Of a stretch of 64,000 bases of DNA, positions 28,353-37,546 are shown piece by piece. Numbering within the stretch: the stretch's first letter is position 1; every line of letters begins with the position of its first letter. Source of the DNA: Gemmatimonadota bacterium (GTDB lineage Bacteria; Gemmatimonadota; Gemmatimonadetes; Gemmatimonadales; GWC2-71-9); NCBI GenBank assembly GCA_016720805.1, contig JADKJZ010000009.1, positions 62,001 through 126,000 of the forward strand, written 5' to 3'. Under the pieces are notes generated by a model. That model was given only the letters and a program-made list of their open reading frames with translations, was not told the DNA's origin and ran no database searches. The position numbers and the translations under genes are program-made.

Positions 28353-30692
28353 ATGCGCTCCTTCCGTTCCGTGATCTTCGCCGGCGGCCTGTTGCTGGCC
28401 GTCGCCCTCCCCATCGCCGCGCAGCAGGTCACCGCGGCCGATTACGCCCGTGCCGAACGCTTTCTGGCCGCCGCGACCACCCCGCTGGTGACCGGGGGTG
28501 CCGGCCGAGCCACCTGGCTGAGCGGTGACCGGTTCTGGTACCGCAAGGCGACCGGTACCAAGGGAGAGTTCTTCCTGGTGACCCCCGCCTCGAAGAAGGC
28601 GGTCCCGCTCTTCGACCATGCGGCCTTGGCCGCCCGGCTGAGCAGCGTCACCAAGACGACGATCTCGGCTGAGGCCCTGCCGTTCCAGACCCTCGACCTC
28701 TCGGCCGACGAGAAGACCGTCACGGTGGCGGCTGCCGGACGGCGTTGGGCGTGCGACCGCGCCGGGAAGGTCTGCACCGATGCGGGAGTTGCCACGGGCG
28801 GGGGCGCCGCGGGTGGCTTCGGCGGCCGCGGTGGCGGCGGTGGGCGCGGCGGCGCGGGCGGGCTGAGCGTCACCTCGCCCGACAGCAGCAAGGCGGTGTT
28901 CATCCGCGACTGGAACCTCTGGGTCCGCGACGTCGCCAGCGGCAAGGAGACGGCGCTCACGACCGATGGCAAGCCCAACTATGGCTACGCCACCGACAAC
29001 GCCGGCTGGACCACCAGCGACCGGCCGGTCGTCCTTTGGTCCCCGGACTCCAAGAAGATCGCCACCTTCCAGCAGGACCAGCGCAAGGTCAGCGACATGT
29101 ACCTGGTCAGCGTGGTGGCCGGCCCGCCGCAGCTCCGGGCGTGGAAATACCCGCTGCCGGGCGATAGCGTCGTGACGATGATCGAGCGGGTGGTGATCGA
29201 CGTGCCGAGCGCCACCGTCACGCGGCTCAAGATGGCGCCGGACCAGCATCGTTCGACCCTCGGCGACAACATCTCGATGAACGACGTGAAGTTCTCGCCC
29301 AATGGCAGTGAACTGGCGTTTGCCTCCGTCTCGCGCGACCACAAGCAGGTGTGGGTACGGCTGGCCAACACGAGCACCGGCGAGGTCAAGGCCGTGATGC
29401 AGGAGACGTCGCCGACGCAGTTCGAGTCGCGGAGCGGCTGGCGCGTCTGGTGGACCACCCGCGAGATCCTCTGGTACTCGCAGCGCGAGGACTGGGGTCG
29501 CCTCTACCTGTACAACCTCGACAACGGCCAGCTGAAGCGGACCGCCACGAATTGCGCCTGCAACGTCTCGGCGATCGTCCGCGAGGATGAGCCGACGCGC
29601 ACCATCTGGTTCACCGGGCTCGGGGGCGACCCGAAGGGCGACCCGTACTTCCGCCACCTCTATCGGGTGAACATCGACAAGGATCCGATCGTCGCGCTCA
29701 CTCCGGAAGACTTCGAGCACGACGCGCAGCTCTCGCCGAGCGGCAAGTACGTCATCTCGACGCACTCCACTCCTGATACGCCTCCGGTGACGGTGCTGCG
29801 CGACGCCACGGGCAAGATCCTGCAGGAGCTCGGTCGTGTCGATGTCTCGAAGCTCACGGCCACCGGTTGGACCCCGCCGATGCGGATCACCATGAAGGGT
29901 CGCGACGGCACGACCGACATCTACGGCGTCCTCTTCCGGCCGAGCACCTTCGACCCGTCGAAGAAGTATCCGATCATCAACCAGATCTACCCCGGGCCGC
30001 AGACGGGCAGCATGGGGTCTCGTGCCTTCTCGCCCGCCCGCGGGGACGCCGGTGCGCTCGCCGAACTCGGCTTCATCGTGGTGCAGATCGACGGCATGGG
30101 CACGCCGAATCGGAAGAAGTCGTTCATGGATGCCTACTACGGCAAGATGGGCGACAACACCCTGCCCGATCAGGTGGCCGGGATGAAGGAGCTGGCCGCG
30201 CGTTTCCCGTGGATCGACCTCACGCGCGTCGGCATCTGGGGCCACTCGGGCGGCGGCTTCGCGACGGCCGATGCGATGTTCCGCTATCCGGACTTCTTCC
30301 ATGTCGGCATCGCGGAGTCGGGCAACCACGACAACCGCGTCTACGAGGACGACTGGGGCGAGCGCTACCAGGGACTGCTGACGAAGAACCCCGACGGCAC
30401 CGACAACTACACGGCCGAGGCCAATCAGACGCTGGTCAAGAACCTCAAGGGAAAGCTGCTGCTAGCCCACGGGACCAGCGACAACAACGTCCCGCCCAAC
30501 AACACCTGGCTGGTCGTCGACGAATTGATCAAGGCGAACAAGGACTTCGACCTGCTGATGATCCCGAACGCGGGGCACGGCTACGGCGCGGCATCCAACT
30601 ACATGATGCGGCGTCGATGGGACTACTTCGTCACCAACCTGCTCCACGCCACTCCGCCCCGCGAGTATCGGATCGGCGCGGGCGGGCGCTGA
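28353..30692 (+). CDS. S9B family dipeptidyl peptidase (DPP IV-like)
   Basis: A 779-residue serine peptidase with a signal peptide ending IAAQQ. An eight-bladed DPP IV-type propeller fills about residues 40-520, with a Gly-rich low-complexity insert near residues 150-170. The alpha/beta hydrolase domain carries the nucleophile in GIWGHSGGGFATADAMF (about 628-644), the acid in AHGTSDNNVPPNN (about 705-717) and the His in NAGHGYG (about 740). Family enzymes release X-Pro or X-Ala dipeptides. It stands alone between two terminators. Confidence 0.93.
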   Translation: MRSFRSVIFAGGLLLAVALPIAAQQVTAADYARAERFLAAATTPLVTGGAGRATWLSGDRFWYRKATGTKGEFFLVTPASKKAVPLFDHAALAARLSSVTKTTISAEALPFQTLDLSADEKTVTVAAAGRRWACDRAGKVCTDAGVATGGGAAGGFGGRGGGGGRGGAGGLSVTSPDSSKAVFIRDWNLWVRDVASGKETALTTDGKPNYGYATDNAGWTTSDRPVVLWSPDSKKIATFQQDQRKVSDMYLVSVVAGPPQLRAWKYPLPGDSVVTMIERVVIDVPSATVTRLKMAPDQHRSTLGDNISMNDVKFSPNGSELAFASVSRDHKQVWVRLANTSTGEVKAVMQETSPTQFESRSGWRVWWTTREILWYSQREDWGRLYLYNLDNGQLKRTATNCACNVSAIVREDEPTRTIWFTGLGGDPKGDPYFRHLYRVNIDKDPIVALTPEDFEHDAQLSPSGKYVISTHSTPDTPPVTVLRDATGKILQELGRVDVSKLTATGWTPPMRITMKGRDGTTDIYGVLFRPSTFDPSKKYPIINQIYPGPQTGSMGSRAFSPARGDAGALAELGFIVVQIDGMGTPNRKKSFMDAYYGKMGDNTLPDQVAGMKELAARFPWIDLTRVGIWGHSGGGFATADAMFRYPDFFHVGIAESGNHDNRVYEDDWGERYQGLLTKNPDGTDNYTAEANQTLVKNLKGKLLLAHGTSDNNVPPNNTWLVVDELIKANKDFDLLMIPNAGHGYGAASNYMMRRRWDYFVTNLLHATPPREYRIGAGGR

Positions 30693-30726
30693 CCGCTCGG
30701 CAGGACCGTCCCGCTGAGGGGCCAGG

Positions 30727-30776
30727 ATACACTGATCCCCGGGAGCCGATGATCGGCTGCCCGGGGATCGGTGTAT
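30727..30776. terminator. Bidirectional terminator between convergent genes
   Basis: ATACACTGATCCCCGGG (30727-30743) is complementary, with small mismatches, to CCCGGGGATCGGTGTAT (30760-30776). An inner AGCCGAT/ATCGGCT pair extends the stem. It lies between the ends of the S9 and M14 genes and can serve both. Confidence 0.75.
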
Positions 30777-32519
30777 TCAGCGCAACGTGCGGCTGTGCGA
30801 CCCACCCTTCTCCGCGTCGACGGTCACCGTGAACGGCCCGCTGCCGCGCACGATCCACTTGACCGTCACCACCGAGTTGCCCGGGATGTTGCTCAACTCG
30901 AGGCGAGCCGGCGACTTGGGCTGTTCGATCGAGGTACCGGTGTTGGGATTGATGACCCGGTAGCCCGTGAGCACCGTGCCACCTGTGAGCGTGACATAGT
31001 CGGGCCGCGAGATGCGGTTCTCGACGTCCTGCTGCGTGTGGGTTGGCACGAGGCGACGGTTTGCCACGATCGCCGTGACTTCCGTCAGCCCGTTCCCAAG
31101 CGCGCGCGTGGTGATGGTATCCACCTCGACCTGTGGCATCTGCCACGCCTGATAGAGCGAGAACGCCATGTTGCGATGCGCCTCGGCCTGCATCAGGAAG
31201 CCCGGTTCGGTTCGGCCGAAGTTCTTCTTCATGCCACCGATCTCGACCATGCCGTACTGCGGGTGGTTGAAGCTCTTCCAGGGGACGAAGGCATCGCCGA
31301 AGAGCAGCAGCCGGTCGAACTCGTAGTCGGTCCGGTCGTACCGGTTGCTGCTGGTCTCGGCCTTCTCGAAGAGCTTGAAGCTGGTCCAGAGTTCGTTGGA
31401 AAAGGTCACGACGCCCCGGGCCCCATAGAACCAGTCAAGCTCGCCGCCCCAGACGATGTAGAGATCCTTCCAGACGATCATGTAGCGATAGCCCGGGAGA
31501 ATCCGCTCGCCGGTCCGGCCGATCTGGTCGAAGACTGCCACGTCCTGCGGGCGGAACTCGTCCTGCGGCGACCCCGGCCCGCGGAGGATCATCCCGCCGT
31601 TGTTGTGGTAGCTCTGCGCGCCGGCAATGTTCGGATGCGCCAGTGCGAAGTCGATCACGGCACGCGTTTCCGGGAGCGAGGTCGGATAGAAGTCCGCGCC
31701 GCCCTGCACGTACGGCGGCTGCCAACGCCACGGCCAGTTGCGGTTCGGGTCGTAGCCGCCGACCGCGTCTTCGTTGATCTGCCCATCACCGTCGTTGTCC
31801 AGCCCTTCGCCACCAAGCAGTTCCCACTGGCCGCGCTGCCCCGGGAGCACCGGGATCATGATGCGCGGGTCCTCCGGGCTCTCGATGAAGCGGCCGTTCG
31901 GGTTGCGCCGCCGCATCTGGGTGATGTGCCCATCGCCGTCGAGGTCGTCGAGCTGGTCCTCATCCACCTTGCCGTCGCCGTCGTTGTCCCGCGGCACCAA
32001 CCCGGTGCGCGGCGACGAGGCGGTGTTGGCCTGCTTGATGAAATGTTCGCGACCGTCGGGATTGATGGTCGGGACGATGTACAGCGTCCGGGTCGCCAGC
32101 AGCGAATCGACCCAGGCGTTCTGCCCCTGCATCTCGCAGAGATACCAGGCCGTGTACAGCGAGAACTCGGTGCCCTGCACTTCGTTCGAGTGGATGTTGC
32201 CGTCGATGTACATCGCCGGCTTCTTGTCGGCGTCGCCCTTGGTGAAGTCGGTGACCGTCAGCAGCCACATCTCGCGGCCCTGGAAGCTCTTGCCGATCGA
32301 GGAGAGGCGGCAGGTGTTCGGGTGCGCCGCCTGCAGTCGGCGGCCGATCTCACCGATGGCGGCGTGGTCATAGAAGCGATCCCAGTTGAGGATCACCTTC
32401 GGTGCCTTGGGCGAACCGGCCGCAGCGAGTGAGCCGAGGGCGGTGGGAGCCTGCTGGGCGGGGGCCGGCGCGACGGCGGCGACGAGCAACGCCAGCGTGG
32501 CGAGGGAGCGCGTGAGCAT
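30777..32519 (-). CDS. M14 zinc carboxypeptidase
   Basis: A 580-residue exported peptidase; the signal peptide ends PAPAQ near residue 22. The zinc site HSNE (His110, Glu113) and His305 (SYHNNGG) are present, together with the substrate-binding NRNWPW and catalytic Glu376 (TFSNELW). Two calcium-type DxDxDG loops (DNDGDGKVDED, DNDGDGQINED) interrupt the catalytic domain. A C-terminal beta-sandwich follows. It cleaves C-terminal residues from peptides outside the cytoplasm. It is followed on the message side by a strong terminator, and lies 9 bases after the stop of the second M14-like gene. Confidence 0.92.
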   Translation of the reverse strand: MLTRSLATLALLVAAVAPAPAQQAPTALGSLAAAGSPKAPKVILNWDRFYDHAAIGEIGRRLQAAHPNTCRLSSIGKSFQGREMWLLTVTDFTKGDADKKPAMYIDGNIHSNEVQGTEFSLYTAWYLCEMQGQNAWVDSLLATRTLYIVPTINPDGREHFIKQANTASSPRTGLVPRDNDGDGKVDEDQLDDLDGDGHITQMRRRNPNGRFIESPEDPRIMIPVLPGQRGQWELLGGEGLDNDGDGQINEDAVGGYDPNRNWPWRWQPPYVQGGADFYPTSLPETRAVIDFALAHPNIAGAQSYHNNGGMILRGPGSPQDEFRPQDVAVFDQIGRTGERILPGYRYMIVWKDLYIVWGGELDWFYGARGVVTFSNELWTSFKLFEKAETSSNRYDRTDYEFDRLLLFGDAFVPWKSFNHPQYGMVEIGGMKKNFGRTEPGFLMQAEAHRNMAFSLYQAWQMPQVEVDTITTRALGNGLTEVTAIVANRRLVPTHTQQDVENRISRPDYVTLTGGTVLTGYRVINPNTGTSIEQPKSPARLELSNIPGNSVVTVKWIVRGSGPFTVTVDAEKGGSHSRTLR

Positions 32520-32527
32520 CGTCGGCC

Positions 32528-34213
32528 TCACCGAAGGGAAATGGTCTGGGTGGCGCTGCCACTGACCGGCGACCCGGCCGTCAGCTGCAGCGTGGTGCCG
32601 CGCGGGGCGGCGATAGTCCACTCGAGCGTGGTGGTGCGCCCTGCGCCCTCGAGCACGCCGAGCAACTGCACCGCATTGCCGCTGAGAATGGTCATCCCCT
32701 GCCCCGTCAGGTCGACGCGCACACCGCGGGGATTGCGCATCCGCGCCCCGAGCGCCGTGGTGGTCGGGAGGGCGCCGTCGTTGGCGACCTCGACGGCGAC
32801 GCGCCAGACGCCGTCCCCGACGGCCTCGACCCGCGCCGCGCGGAGTGCCACCCGGGGCAGCATCCCGGCCAGCTCGCGAACAAACCGTTCCTGCCGCGCC
32901 AGCGTCGAGTCGAGTTGGGCGCCGGCCGGCGGATTGAGCAGCGCGCCCGGCTTCCAGCCCCCCACTTCGACCACGCCACGCTCGCCGGCGAGGGTCACCG
33001 CCGTCCACGGGACATAGGCATTGATCCCCTGCGAATCGAACCAGCGCAGGGCGTTGCGATCTTCGCCATTGCCATCCGTCGAGGCGGCACGGGCCATGGT
33101 GTCCCGCGGCGCGTCGGGTACCCACCACCCGCGCGAGCCGACGGCCCACTTTCCGAAGACGTAGTAGAGCGAACTGAGCAGATCACCTGCGCTTGGTGCC
33201 GACGCCGGTCCCTTGGTGAGTCCGGTGCTCTTCTGGAAACGTCGTCCCATTTCGGTGAAGGTCGCCTGGTCGGCACGGAGAATGGAGTTCAGCTGTCCAC
33301 CGGCGCTGGTCCCCTCGGGAGCGCGCACGCCGGCCTCGTTGGCGATGCCCATCGACGGGCGATTCTCCCACGGTCGCAGCAGGTTCTCCTGCGGGCCGAG
33401 CACATACACGGCGGCAATCTCCTGATGCGCGACCAGGAACTCGGCCAAGCCGCGGGCCTCGGGCGCCGACATGGAATACAACCCGGCGTTCGCACCGTGA
33501 TGCAGGTAGTTGTACGGGAAGTTGCGGTTGATATCGGTCCCACCCGGCGCGTCCTCGTTGAAGCGGCCATCGCCATCATCATCCTTCCCCTCGATGCCCA
33601 GCAGGCGGAAGCGACCCACCTCGCCCTTTGCGGGATCGGCGCGTCGCATCAACAACGGCTGGGTCTCGTCTACCAGCCATTCGCCGTTGGGATCGGCCAC
33701 GCGCATCACGGTGATCACGCCGTCACCATTCAGGTCGTCCGGCGCATCCTCATCGGTGCGCTGATCACGATCGTCATCGTACGCGAGTCCATTGCCGACC
33801 CGTTCGCCCATCGGGCGGGCAAACCCCGCCTCGGCTGCATCGGGATTGAGCCGCGGCACGAACCAGATCGTGGTGCGGTCGAGGAGGGCGGTGACGGCGG
33901 CGTCGCGACTATACGCGGCGAGGAGCCGCTCCGCCGTGGCGACGGCGATCTCCGACCCGACCAGGTGTGGGCCGTAGGCGTTCGCCACGACCAGCAGCGC
34001 GGGCCGCGTGGCGACGTCGGCACCGGCACCGATCCGCAGCGCCTGCACGGCGCGACCGCCCGGGGAGGTGGCGAGCACGGTCACCTCGGCACGGCCGCGG
34101 TGCGTCGCCACGAGGTTCTGGAGGGACGAGGAGAGCGCCTGATGCGTGCGCCATTGCGCAGGCATGGGGGCGACAAGCACGACGGCAAGGGCCGTCGCAA
34201 GGACTGCGCGCAT
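32528..34213 (-). CDS. M14-like pseudopeptidase lacking zinc ligands
   Basis: A 561-residue exported protein (signal ending PMPAQ) clearly related to its neighbour: it shares the calcium-type loops (DDDGDGRFNED), the NRNFPY segment and the C-terminal beta-sandwich. At the zinc site, however, the aligned HSNE is YGPH (residues 80-83), the SYHNN motif is replaced by YVLGPQ, and no equivalent of the catalytic Glu is seen. It is therefore probably inactive as a carboxypeptidase and may bind peptides or regulate the active enzyme. ATG 34213 is chosen because it gives a normal signal peptide. The length is full and the frame is intact, so it is not a decayed gene. Confidence 0.8.
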   Translation of the reverse strand: MRAVLATALAVVLVAPMPAQWRTHQALSSSLQNLVATHRGRAEVTVLATSPGGRAVQALRIGAGADVATRPALLVVANAYGPHLVGSEIAVATAERLLAAYSRDAAVTALLDRTTIWFVPRLNPDAAEAGFARPMGERVGNGLAYDDDRDQRTDEDAPDDLNGDGVITVMRVADPNGEWLVDETQPLLMRRADPAKGEVGRFRLLGIEGKDDDGDGRFNEDAPGGTDINRNFPYNYLHHGANAGLYSMSAPEARGLAEFLVAHQEIAAVYVLGPQENLLRPWENRPSMGIANEAGVRAPEGTSAGGQLNSILRADQATFTEMGRRFQKSTGLTKGPASAPSAGDLLSSLYYVFGKWAVGSRGWWVPDAPRDTMARAASTDGNGEDRNALRWFDSQGINAYVPWTAVTLAGERGVVEVGGWKPGALLNPPAGAQLDSTLARQERFVRELAGMLPRVALRAARVEAVGDGVWRVAVEVANDGALPTTTALGARMRNPRGVRVDLTGQGMTILSGNAVQLLGVLEGAGRTTTLEWTIAAPRGTTLQLTAGSPVSGSATQTISLR

Positions 34214-34283
34214 GGACACCTCTGGGAGGCAGGGCACTGCGGGAGTGAACCCGCGAAGTCTAACCCGCGCCGCCCTGAGGTCG

Positions 34284-36677
34284 CTAGCCGATGACCTGCA
34301 GCGTGGTGCTGGTGCGACCCGCACGGATGAACAGCTTGGCGTGCAGCATCGCGGTGGTCGCGTCCCAGTAGTACCGCTCCCCCGTGCTGCTCACCACCTC
34401 GGCGAGCGACGCGGCGGCGGGCAGCGGGGTGCTGGTTCCGAAATCGCGCACCACCGTGAAGGGAATCCCCGCCTGGTACGGGATGGCCACCTGGATCCAG
34501 TCCCCCACATCGCCGCGCTGCAGCGTGAGCTTCACTCGCCGCGGGATCGCGGTCACCCACGCGAGGTCGAAACGCCGACCCATCGGCACCGACATCCGCA
34601 CCGTCTTGAGATTGCCGGGGACGCCGACCAGCGAGACGGTGGCGGCATCGTCACGCCGCAGCGACATCGGCGCGACGGGCTCGTTGCCCTCGCTGTCGAT
34701 GTTGAGGCCGAGAAAACGATTGGCGCACTGCCACGCGTTCCATTCGACGCGCTTGATGCAGCCGGGCGAGACGAGCAGCGGCACATCGGCAATCACGGTC
34801 ATCCCCGGCGTGCCGGTGAGGCCGCCATCGACATCACGAAAGAGGGCGGCCTTGTCGCCATCCTTGTCGGCCTGGGCCGGCTCCAGGTACGCGCCGTTGG
34901 CATTCACCAGTCGCAGCGCCGTGCCGAAGTTGAGCTGCGAGATCGGGAAGCCGTTGCGGCGATTGTAGCCGAGTGCGCTCGCCGGTCGCGCCGGCGTGGT
35001 GACGAAGTTCGCGAAGGTGACGTTGGTCGCGCCGACGGTGCCGTCGTAGAACTCGTAGCCGCGGATCGGGAAGGTGGCATTCGGCGAGGGCGTCATGTTT
35101 CCGGTTTCGCCGACCACCAGCGAGTTCTCGAAGAAGGTCTCCGACGAGGCGAACGTCGCCCCGATCAGGTTGTCGGCCAGGACGGCGTTGTCGAGGCGCT
35201 GCGATGAGCCGCGCAGCCAGACCGCCCGCGAGGTGTGCTTCCACGCAGTGAAGTTCCGGAAGGTCGCAACGACCGGCGCGCCGTTGCTCACCGCACCGGC
35301 ACGCGGATTGAACGATGTCGTCTCCGTCGTGCCATCCGGCTTCGGGCCATCGTCGACGTTGAGACCCGGGCGGCGGTTCGAGTGCGCCACGTTGTCGCTG
35401 AACTCGGCAAGCGGGGTGTTGCGGGGCCGATCGGGTTGCCCCGTGGAGAAGCCGGTTGGCGCCGCAGGCAGTGCATACCAGAAGCCGAAGCCGACCGAGC
35501 CGGCCGCGACGTTGCGCCGCACCGTGTTGTCGGGATTCGTCAGCCAGAAGGTGGCCGGGTTGGCATCCGACGCGAGAATGCGGACGTTCGCCGCCGGGGT
35601 GCGGGCTGAGAGTCCGAGGTTCCCCTCGATCGTGTTGCCGGTCTCGGCGCCGTCCTCGAGGAAGTAGCCGTGCCCGAGGTGGTCGTAACAGACGTTGCGC
35701 TGCGCCACCGCGCGATCGGTGCCGTGAATGGTCAGGCAGCGATTGAAGGTGTGCCAGATGGCCACGTCGCGGATGTACTGGCCGGTCACGTCACCCGCCA
35801 TGTGCCAGTGCAGCGGATAGTGGCCCACCAGGCCGCTCTGCCCCATCGAAGTGAAGCTCGCGCCCTCGATGCGCGCCGTCCCGCCGGCGAAGACGATCAC
35901 ATGGCCACCGAAACCGTTGCTCGACGTCGAGTCTCCCTGCACGGTGATGTTGCGGGTCAGCAGCCCCACTTCGGCCCGCTCATCGACGCTGCGTCCGGCC
36001 ACCTGCTGCACGGTGCCCCAGTGCTCGTTCCGGAGGGCCCGGTCGAGCGTCACACTCGTCGACGTGGCGGCCGTCACGACGGCCTCCTCGGCCTCGGCAG
36101 GATCGAAGTCGGTCGATGCGATCACGACTCGATCACCGATTCGCCAGTTGGTGGGCTCCAGAAGCGAAAGGGCCGTCGCGCCCGGTGGTGCCGTCGATGC
36201 CAATCGGGTCCAGCCAAGTCGCTTCTCGCCATGAATATCAAGCGTGCCGCCAGGAAAGACGGCCAGCACCTTGCTTCCCAGAGCGGTGACCACGCCGTCG
36301 GGGGCCCCCGTCAGCGTCAGTGTGAACCGCTTGGTGTAGGGCGCGGACTCGGTGCCGATCCGGAAGGTCCCCCGCACATGCACTTCATGCGCGGTGAGTT
36401 GAATGTCCTTCCCCGGAGCGACCACCAGCGCGCCAAGGATGGTCAGCCGGTTGAGGCGCGGGGGGGAGACGTCGAGTTCGACGGTATCGCCGACGGGAAT
36501 CGTGACATCGGCACCGGCCACCGGCATGAGGCCAGGGTCCCAGGTCAGCGAATCGGACCAATGCCCACGGGCCGCGGCGGGCGGTGGCGGGGGCAGCACG
36601 GGAGTCGTCGGCGTTTCCGGTTCCGGCGCGCACGCGAGCAGCAACGCCGGCAAGACGAACCACGGGGCGAGGCGCAC
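34284..36677 (-). CDS. G8-domain right-handed beta-helix lipoprotein
   Basis: A 797-residue lipoprotein (GTG start with a GGAG site; lipobox LLLAC). After a Pro-rich linker, residues 40-130 form a G8 domain (HWSDSLTWDPGLMPVAGADV ... LNRLTILGALVV), named for its eight glycines and found in CEMIP/PKHD1-type proteins. A long parallel beta-helix follows, with many short repeats of the NTIEGN / RRNVAAG type. CEMIP relatives act on or bind hyaluronan-like polysaccharides; a polysaccharide ligand is a reasonable but unproven guess. It is separated from the M14-like gene by 70 bases. Confidence 0.78.
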   Translation of the reverse strand: MRLAPWFVLPALLLACAPEPETPTTPVLPPPPPAAARGHWSDSLTWDPGLMPVAGADVTIPVGDTVELDVSPPRLNRLTILGALVVAPGKDIQLTAHEVHVRGTFRIGTESAPYTKRFTLTLTGAPDGVVTALGSKVLAVFPGGTLDIHGEKRLGWTRLASTAPPGATALSLLEPTNWRIGDRVVIASTDFDPAEAEEAVVTAATSTSVTLDRALRNEHWGTVQQVAGRSVDERAEVGLLTRNITVQGDSTSSNGFGGHVIVFAGGTARIEGASFTSMGQSGLVGHYPLHWHMAGDVTGQYIRDVAIWHTFNRCLTIHGTDRAVAQRNVCYDHLGHGYFLEDGAETGNTIEGNLGLSARTPAANVRILASDANPATFWLTNPDNTVRRNVAAGSVGFGFWYALPAAPTGFSTGQPDRPRNTPLAEFSDNVAHSNRRPGLNVDDGPKPDGTTETTSFNPRAGAVSNGAPVVATFRNFTAWKHTSRAVWLRGSSQRLDNAVLADNLIGATFASSETFFENSLVVGETGNMTPSPNATFPIRGYEFYDGTVGATNVTFANFVTTPARPASALGYNRRNGFPISQLNFGTALRLVNANGAYLEPAQADKDGDKAALFRDVDGGLTGTPGMTVIADVPLLVSPGCIKRVEWNAWQCANRFLGLNIDSEGNEPVAPMSLRRDDAATVSLVGVPGNLKTVRMSVPMGRRFDLAWVTAIPRRVKLTLQRGDVGDWIQVAIPYQAGIPFTVVRDFGTSTPLPAAASLAEVVSSTGERYYWDATTAMLHAKLFIRAGRTSTTLQVIG

Positions 36678-36739
36678 AGGGACTCCGACATGGTGGGGGT
36701 TGGTCGCAGTATCGGTTGACCGGCCCCGACGCGAGAGGG

Positions 36740-37546
36740 CTAGGCGATCACTCGTCGAATGAAGCCGCGCACCCCGAGTCGGGTGAGCCCCGCGCCGAGG
36801 AGCGCCAGCATCACCGCAGTGACCACCGGGGAGAGGTGCGGGACGTCCGGTGTCAGGGCGATCCGTAGCCCCTCGGTCATGTAGACCAGCGGATTGACCA
36901 GCACCATGGCCTGGAGCCAGGGGATCGCGTGGAGGGCGGCCCACGGGTAGTACACGCAGCCCAGGAAGGTCATTGGCGTCAGCACCACGGCGAACATCAA
37001 TCCGATCTGCTGCGGGCGGATCGCGGTGCCCAGGAAGAGGCCGAGGGCGGCGGCGGTCCAGCTCGCCAGCAGCAGCATCGTGATCAGCATCGGCCAGCTC
37101 GCGACGCGCACATGCACTTCGGTGGCGGGGAGGATCAGCAGGATCGGGAAGATCGCGGCCCCCGCGAGGATGCCCTGGAAGGCGCCGAAGGCCACCTTTG
37201 CCAACGGCACCGTGCCGAGCGGAATCGGGGCCAGCACGCGGTCCTCGATCTCCCTGGTTGCGCCGAGTTCCACGCTCAATGGCAACGCCACTGCGGAGAT
37301 CGCCGTGAACATCATCGCGACGGCCACCAGCCCGGGGACGAGCACGGTCGCGAACGACCCCGCCGCGGCAGCGGTCGGCATCGACTGCCCGCTCTTCGGC
37401 AACACGTAGGTGAAGACGAAGACCGTCAGGAGCGGATTCGCCACGACCCGGAGGATGAACGGGAAGAGCTCGCGCCGCAGCACGGCGAGGTCGCGCGACC
37501 AGAGGCCGAGGACCGACGCGAAGGTGCCGCCAGGCGCACTACTCAC
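36740..37546 (-). CDS. ABC-2 type transporter permease
   Basis: A 268-residue membrane protein with six predicted helices and the ABC-2 permease pattern, including a conserved region VELGATREIEDRVLAPIP between helices 2 and 3 that contacts the ATPase. Such two-gene exporters move drugs, lipids or polysaccharides. The start overlaps the 3' end of the ATPase gene by eight bases. The substrate is unknown. Confidence 0.88.
   Translation of the reverse strand: MSSAPGGTFASVLGLWSRDLAVLRRELFPFILRVVANPLLTVFVFTYVLPKSGQSMPTAAAAGSFATVLVPGLVAVAMMFTAISAVALPLSVELGATREIEDRVLAPIPLGTVPLAKVAFGAFQGILAGAAIFPILLILPATEVHVRVASWPMLITMLLLASWTAAALGLFLGTAIRPQQIGLMFAVVLTPMTFLGCVYYPWAALHAIPWLQAMVLVNPLVYMTEGLRIALTPDVPHLSPVVTAVMLALLGAGLTRLGVRGFIRRVIA

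Noticed and set aside
26784..30329. Very long minus-strand open frame (about 1181 codons)
   Set aside because: It is opposite three well-supported plus-strand genes (M28, HExxH lipoprotein, S9) and crosses a strong terminator; its composition is non-protein-like.
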